Shown one piece after another: positions 39,369-63,328 of a stretch of 64,000 nucleotides of DNA. Source of the DNA: Wuchereria bancrofti (Eukaryota > Nematoda > Chromadorea > Rhabditida > Onchocercidae). Below the pieces are notes generated by a model. That model had not been told where the DNA came from. It made no database searches and saw nothing but the letters and a program-made list of their open reading frames with translations. Both the position numbers and the translations under genes were made by a program. The DNA lies in NCBI GenBank assembly GCA_005281725.1, contig SSBO01000010.1, forward strand, positions 1 to 64,000, written 5' to 3'. Each line of letters starts with the position of its first letter. The first letter of the stretch is position 1.

Positions 39369-39532
39369 TGCCTCAAGTATTTTCTTTTTTTTTTGATACG
39401 GGTTATCATTCGCTCATTCTCTCCCTCCCTCCCTCTCTCTCTCTCTCTCTCCCTCAAAATTTATTTCCCTTCTGTTCTATTTATTAAATGTTCTAATAAT
39501 CAAAATACATACTGAATGACAAATGCACCGTT

Positions 39533-51284
<11,752 letters not shown>

Positions 51285-53028
51285 AAATTTAATTCGATAG
51301 TTATGCAATTTCTTATATTCGAATTTTTATATTAATGTTGAAATATCAGCTGTTTGCCTTTTCCGGTTGTATGTATAAAATTTCCTTTTTTTTTAGGCAT
51401 TTAAATGATCTGCTAATGTATTTGATCGTTAATTATTGAAAAATTTCATGTAGTAGTATATTTTCCTAATGATTAAACAATATTTTTCAGGAATTCCGGA
51501 TTTATCTAATATTTATAAGTTTATGTGGAATGATTATATAATTTGTCTCCTTAATATTAATTTATCTTTCCGTATTGTTTATCGTTCAACGAATTAAAAA
51601 TATAATCTGAAAATTTATTTACAGAAATAATTTTCAATTTCAATATGTATTCTGCAAGCGTTCATAATTTCAAATTTTGATATTTATAGTATAAAAATTC
51701 TTTTTTTTTTCTTTTCTTCAGAAAGGATAAATTTCATTAGGTAATTACAAAAAGTTTTGCAATTAATAAATCGTTTTGTGGTGCAATTGCTCAAATGCGC
51801 TTTTGCCTGCTCATACAATATGATAATGATATATTTATTTTTTTTATCATATTATCTTTTCATATTTATTGGAAAATGATAGCAGGCATTTTTAAAAAAA
51901 ACTTTTGATGCATATTTTTTAATCATAATTTATCATGATTAAAAAATGATAACTATCAGATGAAAATAATCATTCGTTTGATAATTATTACTCTTTTTTC
52001 TAGTCATTTTGTTTGCAATATTGTATATTATCACAACCTTTTTTTCTCTTCTTTTTTTTGTAAAATCTTAAAATGAACTTTGATATATATATATAAATGA
52101 CCTTTGATATATCATAATAACTTTTCATTAAAAAAAAAAAAAGGAATCGTTACCTTATCATAATGATAAGTAATTACACAAAGTAAAACAACAATGCATT
52201 TTCTAATAAATATCGAACGTTATAACAATTTATCTAACATAATTTTTGTTTGTTAAACAATTTAAAAATAATAAAATAGTTTTAGTAGTTTTTTTCTTTT
52301 TATTTCATTACACTAAGAAATAAACAAATTGAAATTACATCTGATATAATAATCAAAAGTTGATCTATTTTCAATTTAATATAAGCATTAAAAGATTGAA
52401 TTTAAAGGAAATAAGACTAAAATTAAGAAGAAAAAAAAGTGACAAAACTTATCAAATTAAGGACGAATTAAAGTATAACAAATTTCATTTATAATTTGAA
52501 TAGATAATTAAAAGAAAAAAGGTTACCAAATTTAGATTAAATTTACATTTTCTGTGATTCCTTGTCAATGTGAGTGGTATCTTTTTCATATTAAAAAGCT
52601 TATGCAGGATTGCCATTTGAAAAGGATACGAAATTTTTAAAATCATTACATTACAATCTTTACATTTTTAAAATTTGAATATAACTTACTTCCTTATCTT
52701 TAAATTATAAAATGATCAAAGTTTACGATCAAATATTATCAAATGCTTATGAACCGATCAAAATATAATCATTCAAAATGATCAGAACCTACAATCGAAT
52801 GTTATCCATTGCTTATAAAATGATCAAAATTATGATCAAAGTTTACGATCAAATGTTACCATCCATTGCTTATGAAATAATTAAAGTTTACGATTGAATT
52901 TCACAAATCTTTAATATATTTATCATATCTGTTTGGCTATAATTTGAAATCATTCTCTCTTTGCTCATTTTTTTTTTTTCAAAGTTATTTCATAATGAAT
53001 TTACAATTTGATAATAATGAATGTCATT
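51285..53028. other. convergent intergenic region
   Basis: This lies between the 3' ends of the kinase (plus) and globin (minus) genes. Apart from A+T-rich sequence and the GATCAA-rich repeat at 52708-52900, nothing coding is visible. Both 3' UTRs should lie here. Candidate AATAAA motifs exist on both strands but cannot be singled out. Confidence 0.5.
52708..52900. repeat. degenerate GATCAAAGTTTACGATC repeat
   Basis: Imperfect units combining GATCAAAGTTTACGATCAAA, TGTTA(T)CCATTGCTTATG and AAATGATCAA recur three to four times with about 60-base spacing, 130-320 bases beyond the globin stop codon. Confidence 0.75.
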
Positions 53029-55446
53029 TCAATTCAATTTGTTACATCTGTTGTAAATTTGATATTGATTTGAGATCGTAGCTGAAGTTAAGTTTGATCC
53101 ATATTTTAATTTCATAGTATTACTTGTAGAATATGAATTCATCGTAGCTGCGCACAAATGATCGATAAGATTAGCTATTAATATTGTCCATGCGCGACAT
53201 GAACCAGGAAAACTGCGCACACAATTCTAAAATTTTAAACAAAATTTATCACAAAAACTGATTGTATAATTTCATTCTTATCAAATCAATGGTAAGTGAA
53301 AAAAATAAAAAGGAAAAAAAAAAACAACGAATCAGTTGTTTTCGTTTTTAATAAGAAATATAAGATTTTGAAAAAAGCAGGAATAAATGGAATTTATTTT
53401 GTCAAATTATTAAAATACGAATTTTATCATATAATCAATTGTATATCAACTAATTAATTGTATCAATAAAACATAAAAGAAGTGAAAATAAAAAAAATAA
53501 TTCATTTTAAATTATAAAAAATTTGATGCAAACTTTAGTATACACATAAAAGAAATAATAATATTTCTTTTACATTATGCTTTACATCAACAATAAATTT
53601 AATTTAATTTTTTTTTTGGAATTTTCAAAATAAATAGATTTCAATCATATTTAAAACCTAACAACGTTTTTTCCTTCTTTCTTTCTTTTTTTTTTTTAAA
53701 GAAAAAAGATAAATTTAATTCTTTAATTAAAAATAAAAGAACCAAAAAAAAACCTGTACAACTAAAACATCGACTAGTTCTTCACCCAAATGATCCCAAA
53801 GTTTTCGTTGAAAACCATATTTTGCCAAATCAAAATGACATAAACCTAAATGTTAAAATTTAATATAATGCAATATAAACTAAATATATGATTATTTGTA
53901 ATAAATTTAATATTCATAGTACTTTTTTCCTTTTTTTCAATTATAAATTTTATTAAATTAAATTAAAAAGAAATGTATATAACCAATTTTATTAATATGT
54001 TTGAGAATATCATCCGAATCTGTATCCAATGATTGAATTATTTGACTAATTAATGATGTGAAAAAATATGAATGATCATGCAATGTTGCAATTGTACGAC
54101 CTTCCGTGATACCATTAACAAATGCTGCATTATAAAAGATATCGCGGAGTATTTTATTTTTCTATAAATTTAAAAAAAAAAAATTAAAAAAAATGTATAA
54201 AAATAAAGCATTAACAATATTTTAAATATATATTATCTTATCAATGAATAAAAAAGCGATGAAAAATTTTTGATAAATTTTAAATGTAAAATAAAAAATT
54301 TCATCAAATTTTGATTAAAAAAAAAAAAGCAGCAATATTTTATGAATGCCTCATTTAAACGATTAAAAACTTCTTCCATGATAGCACTGATACCACGACA
54401 TGCTGAATGTGGTGTTTTACATAATCTATTCCATGTCACTTTTAAAGCAAGTGTTTGTTGATAAATTAAACCCCATTTATTTGTCTGAAATATTAGGAAA
54501 TAAAAATTTGAAATAATGAAAATTTGAATATCTATTGAATAAAATTTATCAAATATATACACAAAAGAGAGAAATTTAAAAAAAAAAAAACATTTAAAAA
54601 TGAATATTTTTCAAAAAATATATGTAATAGAGAAAATTTGTAATATTTAAACATATACTAAATTTTAGAAAACATGTTAATTTTTTTTTGTTTTGTGAAA
54701 GAGTTTGTTTGGTTGAAAAAAACTAAAATATTTCATTTTCCTAGAAATATATATTTTATTTGATAATAAAAAGGAATGAAAAATGACAAGTATAATTGCA
54801 TGCATACACCGATATAACGAAGATTGGATATGGATCCGTAATGGATTGCCTGAAATGCGGAAACGGAATTTTGATGACCGTTTTCTTCATTCAGTGATGA
54901 ATGTGACATAAGTCTATCATTAATCGGTGTAACGGATGTGGACATTTCATGTGATGGTGCTGAATTCTTTTTTCGGTTTTTTTGGGATTTATTGGTTTTT
55001 TTCTGTAAATTACAGACGTAAAAGAATTTTCTTGAATAGCACTTAAAAGTTGTTGCTAAAAATTTCAAAAATTACAAACAGAATTTTAATTTTAAGCATA
55101 ACATTTTTTTGTCCTGTTTTTTCCTCAGTAAAATTGCAAAAATTTTGTAAAATTCCAAAATTATAAATTATCAAATATTAAATGCATTTGAAGTTAAGCA
55201 AATTCAAATATGCTCCGTTAATTTTGAGTGAATAATGAGCTTTGTCAAAAAAAAAAGTCATTAATAATTTCAGAAATAATTTCAACAATGTTTCATTTTA
55301 AAATATTGCAATATCATTTTCTTCATAATAACAAAGGTAATAATTAAATTTTTTTTTTTTGTGAATAGTTCATATTAAAATTTGTTTACTTTATCATCAG
55401 TAATGCTTTGCTTAGCTTTGTTGGTAAATCGAGCAGCAACAAACAT
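53029..55446 (-). CDS. nematode globin with one-base frameshift
   Basis: Six minus-strand exons: 55390-55446, 54808-55002, 54350-54484, 53984-54161, 53754-53844, 53029-53226. They encode a globin of about 284 residues with an N-terminal polar, lysine-rich extension of some 80 residues. Globin marks are LALKVTWNRLC (helix A), the distal-region LHDHSYFFTSLI, HINKIG then LCH carrying the likely proximal His, GFQRKLWDHLGEELVD, and the typical nematode NCVRSFPGSCRAW helix H start. Exon 5 needs one extra A after TTGGCAAA (near 53826-53829) to stay in frame. The exons sum to 854 bases, exactly one short of 285 codons. Exon 3 appears to end at a GC donor (GAG|GCATTC). Exon 1 is uncertain, since the same DNA is read in another frame by the small gene upstream; the globin may instead start at the ATG in exon 2 (APSHEMSTSV). 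Confidence 0.75.
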
Positions 55447-56333
55447 TCAAAATCTAGTACTGTACAATAAATTGTATCAAAATATGCTGAAATGATAAAA
55501 AATAATCATTTAATTTTAATCATAAAAAAATTAAAATAATTTTATTAATTTACTAAAAGAAAACAGTTTCTCAATGGATAATTTCATTTGAATTTAATTC
55601 TGATAAGAGGAAAAATTACCGTGCAGTTCAAATAAGATTAATTTTTCAAGTAAGCTTACAAACTTTGTTTGATTTTCAATGCTGAGTGCCTTATGCTAAG
55701 AACAATAATTAGCAAAAATTGATAAAAATTCTATCTAAATGCGCGATACTTGATTAAAAAGAAAACAAAAAAATTAATTTGTTGGGAATATTTAAATTAA
55801 GATTGAATTTCAATATTTTTAATGAATTATCATATGACAATTACAAATATTACGTATAATTATTCTGTGATATCTGTTAGTATAGTTATTTGCTATGAAA
55901 CCAAATCTATTTCAAATGATATTTTTATGTCATTTCACATTTTATATTTAACAAATGAAAAACGAACAACTTAGAATGGTTTAGAAATTTAAGAAAAAAA
56001 AAAGCTTATAATGATTACTTTTTCTTCTTCAATTTCAAGGAAAATATCTCTAACAGGATATCAATAATTTTAATTCAAATATTCCCCATAAATTTTTTTA
56101 AAAGTTATCTCAGGATAAAAAGTATTTTTAATTATAGCAATTAGTTAAAGCAATTTGACAAAAAAGTCAATTCATTTGCAAAAATTGATTCATCGTTTTT
56201 CCTTTCATCCTTGCAAGAAAGATTAATATGAATTTTTATTTTTTCATATTCATGAAAAAATAAAAAAAAAAAGGATGAATTGCTTCATTTAAGTGTACTA
56301 ATTTACCACAGCAAAAATATTTGATGCAAGCAT
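55386..56333 (-). CDS. hypothetical small protein, five exons, 94 aa
   Basis: Exons 56307-56333, 56160-56209, 56019-56049, 55620-55695 and 55386-55486 join in consistent phases (0, 2, 0, 1) to 94 residues plus TAA. All junctions have GT donors (GTAAAT, GTCAAA, GTAATC, GTAATT) and AG acceptors, the last two being CTTAG and TTTCAG. The sequence runs from MLASNIFAV through DIFLEIEEEK and HKALSIENQTKFVSLLEKL to LLLLDLPTKLSKALLMIK. It is helix-rich, with amphipathic and then hydrophobic character. For the fourth exon the other two frames are closed. No family is recognised. It could be an upstream cistron of an operon with the globin, or an N-terminal part of the globin gene itself if the A run at 54996-55002 is one base short. 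The first two exons are the weakest. Confidence 0.45.
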
Positions 56334-59300
56334 TTGTGAAAATCATAAAAAATTAAAATTTGTTATCAAAAAATTGTTTTTTGGAAAAAAAGGAAAGATA
56401 ATTACAATTGCTTAATATTTTATTGATCGAAAAAAATTTATTTCATTTCAGATATTTCATTCATTTCATTCATTCATTTTCCCTTTATTACAATTTTAAA
56501 AGGTATTTCTAGTCAAAAACTTTTTCATTCAGTGTTGAAATTTCAGGGCAAATATAGCGAAAATGGACAATTCGATGAGCTTATCTGATTGTAAAATTGA
56601 ATCATTGGAATTTTAGTAAAGTTTAAATCACAAAAGTGCAATATATAACGGACATTTGGTTAAAATAAAAAGAATGAAATAAGAAATAAAAGAGTTTGAA
56701 AATGTGAGAGATTTAATAGATAGGCGAAAAATTGAGATCATTGAAATCTTCTAAACATCACACTTTTCACATCACTGATAATAAATTTTTAACATTCGTT
56801 TTAAACATGCAACTATATTACATCAAATATATTTGTTGTTAAAAATGTCACACAAAAAATATCGTCCAGTTAAATATTTTATTCAAATTAATGCATTAAT
56901 GGTTTGATGTGACATCAAATCTGAGAATTTTTCGCAATTTATTCAATTCTTCAATGTCTCAAAGACATTTTTAGTATTACAATTCATGAAAGATAGATTT
57001 ATTAATAGTACACCATTTAGTGAATAATTTTTAACTTTTTTTTTATGATAATTTTTGGTATATTTGTTATTTTCAAATACTAAAATACTGAAAAGAAATT
57101 GAAAGTATTCTGCTTAAATCACACGCATTTATTTTTTATTAAAAAAAGAATCACAATTATATTTTAATTGAAATTTCAAGATGATATGAAAGCAGAATGC
57201 AAACTTTCTTGCAATCCGTAAATTTGCATATATTTTATATGAAAAAGCGGGTACTGCGTTTAAATTTTAATATCATTAAAAAATATTCTCAAAGTTTTCA
57301 AATTTCTGAGGATGAATAAAAAAGAATGAAAAAGAAGTTTATAGTTATATTAATTTAGAAACTTAAAAATGATTTTCAACATATTTTTTTTAAAATAAAT
57401 ATTTAAATTAAATTTTTTGCAAATTGTCATATCAAAAATGCATCAAAAAACGTTAGCTGTACACAATTATCTTCTTGCATAATCAAAATGGAACTTTTAC
57501 TCCTAAAATTATTAATTACATCCATATTTTTATCAAAACTATAACTTTTTCATAGGTCAATTCAAATTTTCTAAAAAAAAAGGAATCGAAAAAAAAGGAA
57601 GAAAAAACTTGTGTAACTTATTTAATTTCAAACTTACTTCAACTTATCTTATCCAGCTGTTTGCTATAAAGTCATTATTTGAGAGCTTATTTTTTCTTAT
57701 TTCGCCTCTCTCTTTCCCTCTTTCTTTCTCTCTCACTTTCCCTTGAGATTTGACAAATTTCATAAAATATTTTGGTTACGATAGAGATAGAATATTAATT
57801 TTGAAGAAAACAAGCTATAAGAAGAGAAAAAAAAAAAAAATAAAAGATTGTGAATTGAATACTTCTAACAATTTTATGATAAAAAAAAACGAAACGTCAA
57901 AACCATGAAATTATTCAGTTTTAATTTCAATTGAACAAATTATCAACAAATTTGTTTTTTTTTTTGAATACTTTGAATCATTTTGAATACTTTATAATAT
58001 TTATTTATCATTGAGATCACTTATAGCTTCAAAGCTTCAAATATTTTGACTTTAATCATTAGCTAAGCTTAATTGCAGCCATAACATTTTTTCAATTATT
58101 AGTTCAATTATTATTAATTAATAATTTAGCAGTTCTAATGATGATATTATAATTCGACTTAAACATTTCATCGTTTATTAAAATACTCGAATAGTTTTAA
58201 AAGAAATAATTTTTCATATTCTAATTACTGATAAAATTAAATATGTAAAACGCATTGCTAACATTAATTCATAATAGAATTAATTAATTCATAACAGAAT
58301 TAATTATTTTTAAGGTATACTTTTGAAGTTGTTTAACAAGGAAAAAAAAAGAAACAAAGTTAGAAATTATTTTTTATGATCATTCACTTTTCGTTTTTTC
58401 TACTTTTTTAGTGTGAAGAATTATTTAATTAAAAAAATTTCAAAATACCTTCATACAAGAAATTTTATTGTATTATTTTTTCAAATTATTTGAGAGAAGA
58501 AAAAAAATCAAAATTTTCATGATTAAATGTATTGAGCAATTTGTTAAGAACCATTAAATTCGCAAAGAAAAATTAGTCTAATTTATCATAACTATATCAA
58601 AATAGTTCAAAAATTTTAGATTTTAATTTAAAGATTTTTGGCAACATTTTTGTGAGAAAAAGAAATAATTAAAAATACCAATAAATTAGTTTCTCAAAAA
58701 AAATCATACTTAAAACGATTTAAAAATTATGCATAATTCAAAAAATTCGACACATTTTTTTTTTTTGATTTCTAAAAAATGATCTGAAATTTTACAGATG
58801 ATTTTATTTTCTTCTACATTCCATTGAATTATTTATTCTATCAATTTTTTTTAAATTCCAGTCTTTATGTGTCCGATTTTTAAAATGATCGTTAATTGCT
58901 GATGTAATTATTATTGTTACTTTCGTTTCTTTTTTTTCCTCTTCTTCAAGACACTCTGCATTTTATCATTTTAGTTTACGGTAGATAATATTTTTAAATT
59001 ATTCATTCATTTTTTTTTTTCTTTGGAAAGGAATGACTGAAACAATCATTTCAACAGTAAATTAATTAGAACAATACAAAACATTAAATATTGATTAAAA
59101 TTTGAACTGAATTATAAGCTATAATAGTTAGTTTTTTTTTTCATTTATTTTAAATCTTCTGAATAATTATATAAATAAATATGTCTGGAAAAGACTAGGA
59201 AGAGGGAAGAAAGAAAGAGACAAAGAAGATGACATCAAATTTCAAAAAGATAAATTGGTTAATTAATCATTGAATAGAAATCATCTTAATGCAAAATAAA

Positions 59301-60108
59301 GAGAGAAAGAAAAGAAATGAAAAAAAAAAAACAATTAGATTTGTTAAGAAAACAATAATTGTACTAATCTATTTAGATACGATACAAATTCAAATTATTC
59401 AACGATTTTTTCGTCATTCTTTTCCATTTTGAAATTTGTTAAATTTTATGTTTTGATAGAGTAGGAAGAGATTAATAAGAATAAGAATAAGAATGAGAAG
59501 AATAGGAATAGCAAGGATAAAAAAGAATAAGAATGAGAATAATGGAAAGAATAAGAATAAAAATAGGAATAAGAATAATAAGGATATAAAAAAGGATAAA
59601 AATAAAAGAATGGGAATAAGAAGAAAAAAAGAAAAAGAGAAAGGATAAGAATAGGAATGAGAATAAGAATTAGGAACAATAATAAGAAGATGAAAAAGAT
59701 GAAGATAAACAGTAATATTTAGGTCAACGATATCCATGACAACGAATAAGAGACAATAATGAATGAATCAATGAAATAAAATTCAGGAAAATTGGTGAGA
59801 CAGGAAAATATGGAAAATAAAAATTTTTCTTTAATTGTCATTCTCTCTTCTATCAGCTGTTAATCTTTCTCATTTCGAAAATTTATCTTTCATTTCTAAA
59901 AAGGATGTGAAGATGGGGTGGAGTTATTGTTACATAATATATTATCAAAAGTGATAATACTACTACAACTACTAATACAATTCGTACTTATTGTTATTAT
60001 TGTTGTTTTGGTTGTTGTTGTTGTTGTTATTATTATTGTTGTGGAAGTAATAATAACAGTATTAAAGAGTAGTAAAATTCATAAACAACTGCATCAACAA
60101 TAATAACA
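56334..60108. other. divergent intergenic region
   Basis: No gene was found between the minus-strand small gene and the plus-strand secreted-protein exon. The region is A+T-rich with a CT-rich patch at 57705-57745, a purine hexanucleotide-like repeat at 59457-59700 and GTT/ATT simple repeats at about 59985-60050. Both promoters should lie here. Confidence 0.55.
59457..59700. repeat. AAGAAT-type polypurine repeat
   Basis: About 240 bases of AAGAAT, AGGAAT and GAATGA units with almost no pyrimidine other than T. The minus-strand open frames over it, of FLILILIP type, are artefacts of the repeat. Confidence 0.9.
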
Positions 60109-63100
60109 ATGATAATATATCATCATCATCATCATCATATATTCATCACCTATAAACGACAATATTTTTTGGCTAATATTATTTGCTGCTTTATATTATT
60201 AACTGCAATACATGAAAGTAGTGCAACTCAAGAAACAGTACCAGCTGTTCGAGTGGTACGATTTCAGGTGGATTATCCAAATGCATCACTTGAAAATATT
60301 CAAAAAGTACCAAAATGGAATGCTATTATGCGTAATAGTGTTCTTGCATCATTACGTTTCATCAATAAGCATTGGCTAATTTGTGGTGGTACAAAATCTG
60401 AAAAGTAAGTTATTCTTTTAATCATCATTTTTTCTTTGAAACTATTTTTGTGGAATATTGAAATCATATTTGGTTAATAAGTACTTGTCTTCCTCCTTTC
60501 ACCCCTTTTATATCACTATGTTAGGAATTTATCTTTTATTTCATTTTAGCAATTTAATTTGCATGTTTATCAAACAATTTGACAGTTAGCATTTTTTAAA
60601 TTTTCTATTAATGATTGGGCTATTTTTAAAATAAACTTAGTTTTCTCTGCTTATCCTATAAATAGATTAATGAAGTCTAAGGAAAGTGATATGGAAAAGT
60701 TAGAAATATTTCATCATTTGCTATCATTACATTTTCCAATAAAGTGATTAGTTTAGTTACTCATCGTCGTTGTGACTAAATTTACTCTTCAAATTCTGAT
60801 CATATCTTTTTCCGGAAGTTATGTCATTAGTTTATTTCGGTAAATTGTTTACGAATAGAGCGTAGAAAGGACTAAATTTAAAATTAGCATTTTTTTTTTC
60901 TGATTGTTATCTGCAATAACTTCATTCTCCCTCCAATTTCCTTTCTGTTGTACATTTTAAACAATATTATTGCCTTATGATACGTTTTTCACAAACGATT
61001 AGTGAAATTACTAATTTTTTGAGATAATAAATAAATTCTTGCAAAGATAAAAAATTTTAAATTATACATGCAATATTTCAAATTTTAATATCAAACATTA
61101 AAATTTTATTGGCCTAGTATTGTAAATATTTAATAATATTTTTTCAGTATACTATCCACTACAAGGTCAAAAGGATAGGATGATACATGAATATTCTTTC
61201 TTATTTGCTATGCAGATCCTTTTGATGGTAGTAAAGATGAAAATTTGAAATCAATTTTAAATTTCATTTTGACCTCAAACAATAAAATTTATCCTTCATT
61301 TATTATTATTATTACTTAAAGGTACTTTTCCAGATATATTATTCATTATAAGTTCAATAGAATACACTTATTCTAAAGCATCCTTACTTGAATTGCTTAA
61401 TTTATTTAGACCTATTTCACAATTTCATCTTTTTTTGATAATCAATCATTTTCACAAAAATGACATCCATTTTTCGCTTCTTCCCTTCACAATCTGATCT
61501 CTAGATCTTATCATTAACACTGTCATAGATTAAAATGTTTAAAAATTGAAGTTGTCGTTTAGTTTTTCTTCCACTTTTTTGAAAAAAGGGGAGAAAAAAC
61601 TTTTTTGAAAAAAATTTTATAAATAAAAAAGAAAATACATTAATGGATTATACATTCAACGAGGAAAAATAAAGTTTTTAGTTTATTAATTAGTTAAAAT
61701 TTTATTGTTGTGATAGAAATAGTATGAAAGAAAAAGGAGAGAAGGAAAAGGGAAGGAAAATTTTAAACTATTCTCAATTATTGTAATAACAATGAACCAA
61801 CAATAAAACGAATGAACAATGCAAGTTTTTTTTTAAATAATGATCAAATTTTCGTGAAATTCCTCGAAAAATTTTTCCTTTTTTTTGTTAAATTTATTTT
61901 ATAAAAGATTAAAGTGATAGGTAGAGACAGAGAAATGGAGAAAAAATAAAATAAATGAAAGATAACGAAGGAATTAGTATTGATACTAAGTCGTTTCAAC
62001 AGTTTTTTTTTTCATTTGAAATGAAAAACTTTTTGAAATGGTATGACAGCAATTTAATTATTCTATATCGTTAAAACAAAAATTACTGTATGATTGTACA
62101 GTTAAACTGTACTGCTACGATAGTACCGTGAGTGAGTATTACTGTATAATAGTTATACGATCATGATTATTTCTAAATGAATTTAATTGTACGGTTATAG
62201 ATGAGTATAATTGTACAGTTATAACTATACCACATAATTATATTATTATGACTGTACTGTAAATGAATATAACTGTATGATTATATGGTTACTACTGTAT
62301 GATTATGCGGTTACCGTATTATGTGATTATAAGTAAACAGAATCTGTAGCATAAACAAAATCGCTGTACTTTTATAACTCATTAAAACAAGCGTTATTAT
62401 GGGATTGAACATTTATAATCGTAAAAATCATTTTATGATTATGTAATTGTAATTGTATAGTAGTTTTTTTTGTATTTCTATGGTAATTCTGTTGTTTACC
62501 GTCCTTTCAGTCCTTCCTTGGGTAGCTGTGAAGAAATGATCTATCATTGAAGTTTAAATCTTTTTTCTTTCTTATCTATTATCAGTTTATAAAAGTAAAC
62601 ATTACTGTAGCAAATTGCTAATCACTAATCATTCATTAGAGAGATGTAAGAGTGGAGAGAATTGAAAGGAGAAAAATAGATTAAATCTCAAATTAGAGCG
62701 TAAGTTTCTAAATTTGTTTGAAATTAAACTAATGATTTTGCCAATTTTTAAGAAAAAAAAGGAAGCATAAAAACACTTAATGACGATCAAAACAATGATA
62801 CTCAAGGGAAATACGATGAATTTAGGAAAAGTTGAGAAAATTTCTTTCCTAACAAAAAAAGTAAGAAAGCGAGGGAGGGGAAGAGAAGGAAAGAAAATAA
62901 ATAAAATTTGATATTGGAAGATTTTCAGGAGGATTTTCTTCTTAAAAGTACGTCACTTAAATTTGACAATGAAAATATTCACAACCAATTTGTAATCTTA
63001 TATATCTTAATGGAATATTTTCTTTTAGCTTTGGAAAAAAGCGAAAAAGGTTTTAAAAAAATACGGGCGGATGAAATGGAAAATGATTAAGCACGCTTAA

Positions 63101-63328
63101 TTTTCAAATCCACATTCTGTTCTAAATAATAATGCTAAATTTAGCCATGTTATCGAAAAAAATCTTTTTTTTTTTAAATCGTTTTTGTAAACAATTTGTA
63201 CAATAAGTTTTTCCAACTGCATTATCTTCTTTTGTTATTCTCTTTTTCAACTTGCTAAAATTTTAGGAAGCAAAACTTTTATTCAATATTTAAAATGCTT
63301 CGTACTGATAATGTTAATAATGCTAAAG
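60109..63328 (+). CDS. predicted secreted protein, 5' part, incomplete
   Basis: Exon 1 (60109-60404) encodes 98 residues and ends at a strong GTAAGT donor in phase 2. After MIIYHHHHHH and a short polar stretch comes a hydrophobic segment ANIICCFILLTAI followed by HESSAT, consistent with a signal peptide cut before TQET. The mature part (VRVVRFQVDYPNASLENI, then WLICGGTKSEK) has an NAS glycosylation site and one Cys. A likely second exon is 63267-63328 after a TTTTAG acceptor, reading KQNFYSIFKMLRTDNVNNAK in the matching phase and ending at a GTAGTC donor. A competing choice is an acceptor at 61147 giving a short tail and a stop at 61178. The gene probably runs past the window. No family is recognised. 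Confidence 0.45.
60405..63266 (+). other. putative long intron of secreted-protein gene
   Basis: Mostly A+T-rich. It holds a degenerate repeat (62080-62470), an unassigned 55-codon open stretch at 60583-60750, and a possible exon at 62930-63090. That exon follows a TTTTCAG acceptor and ends in IRADEMEND, but its phase does not match the upstream donor. Neither was accepted as coding. Confidence 0.35.
62080..62470. repeat. degenerate ACTGTATGATTATACGGTTA repeat
   Basis: Diverged units combining ACTGTA(T/C), GATTATA and (A/C)GGTTA recur every 25-50 bases, mixing direct and inverted GTACAGT/ACTGTAC forms. It looks like an old minisatellite. Confidence 0.65.

Noticed and set aside
59414..59737. 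Long hydrophobic minus-strand open frame
   Set aside because: Translation of the AAGAAT repeat; no gene context.
62908..63090. 60-codon plus-strand frame after a TTTTCAG
   Set aside because: Looks partly coding, but its frame does not match the upstream donor phase and it starts at TTG; left unassigned.
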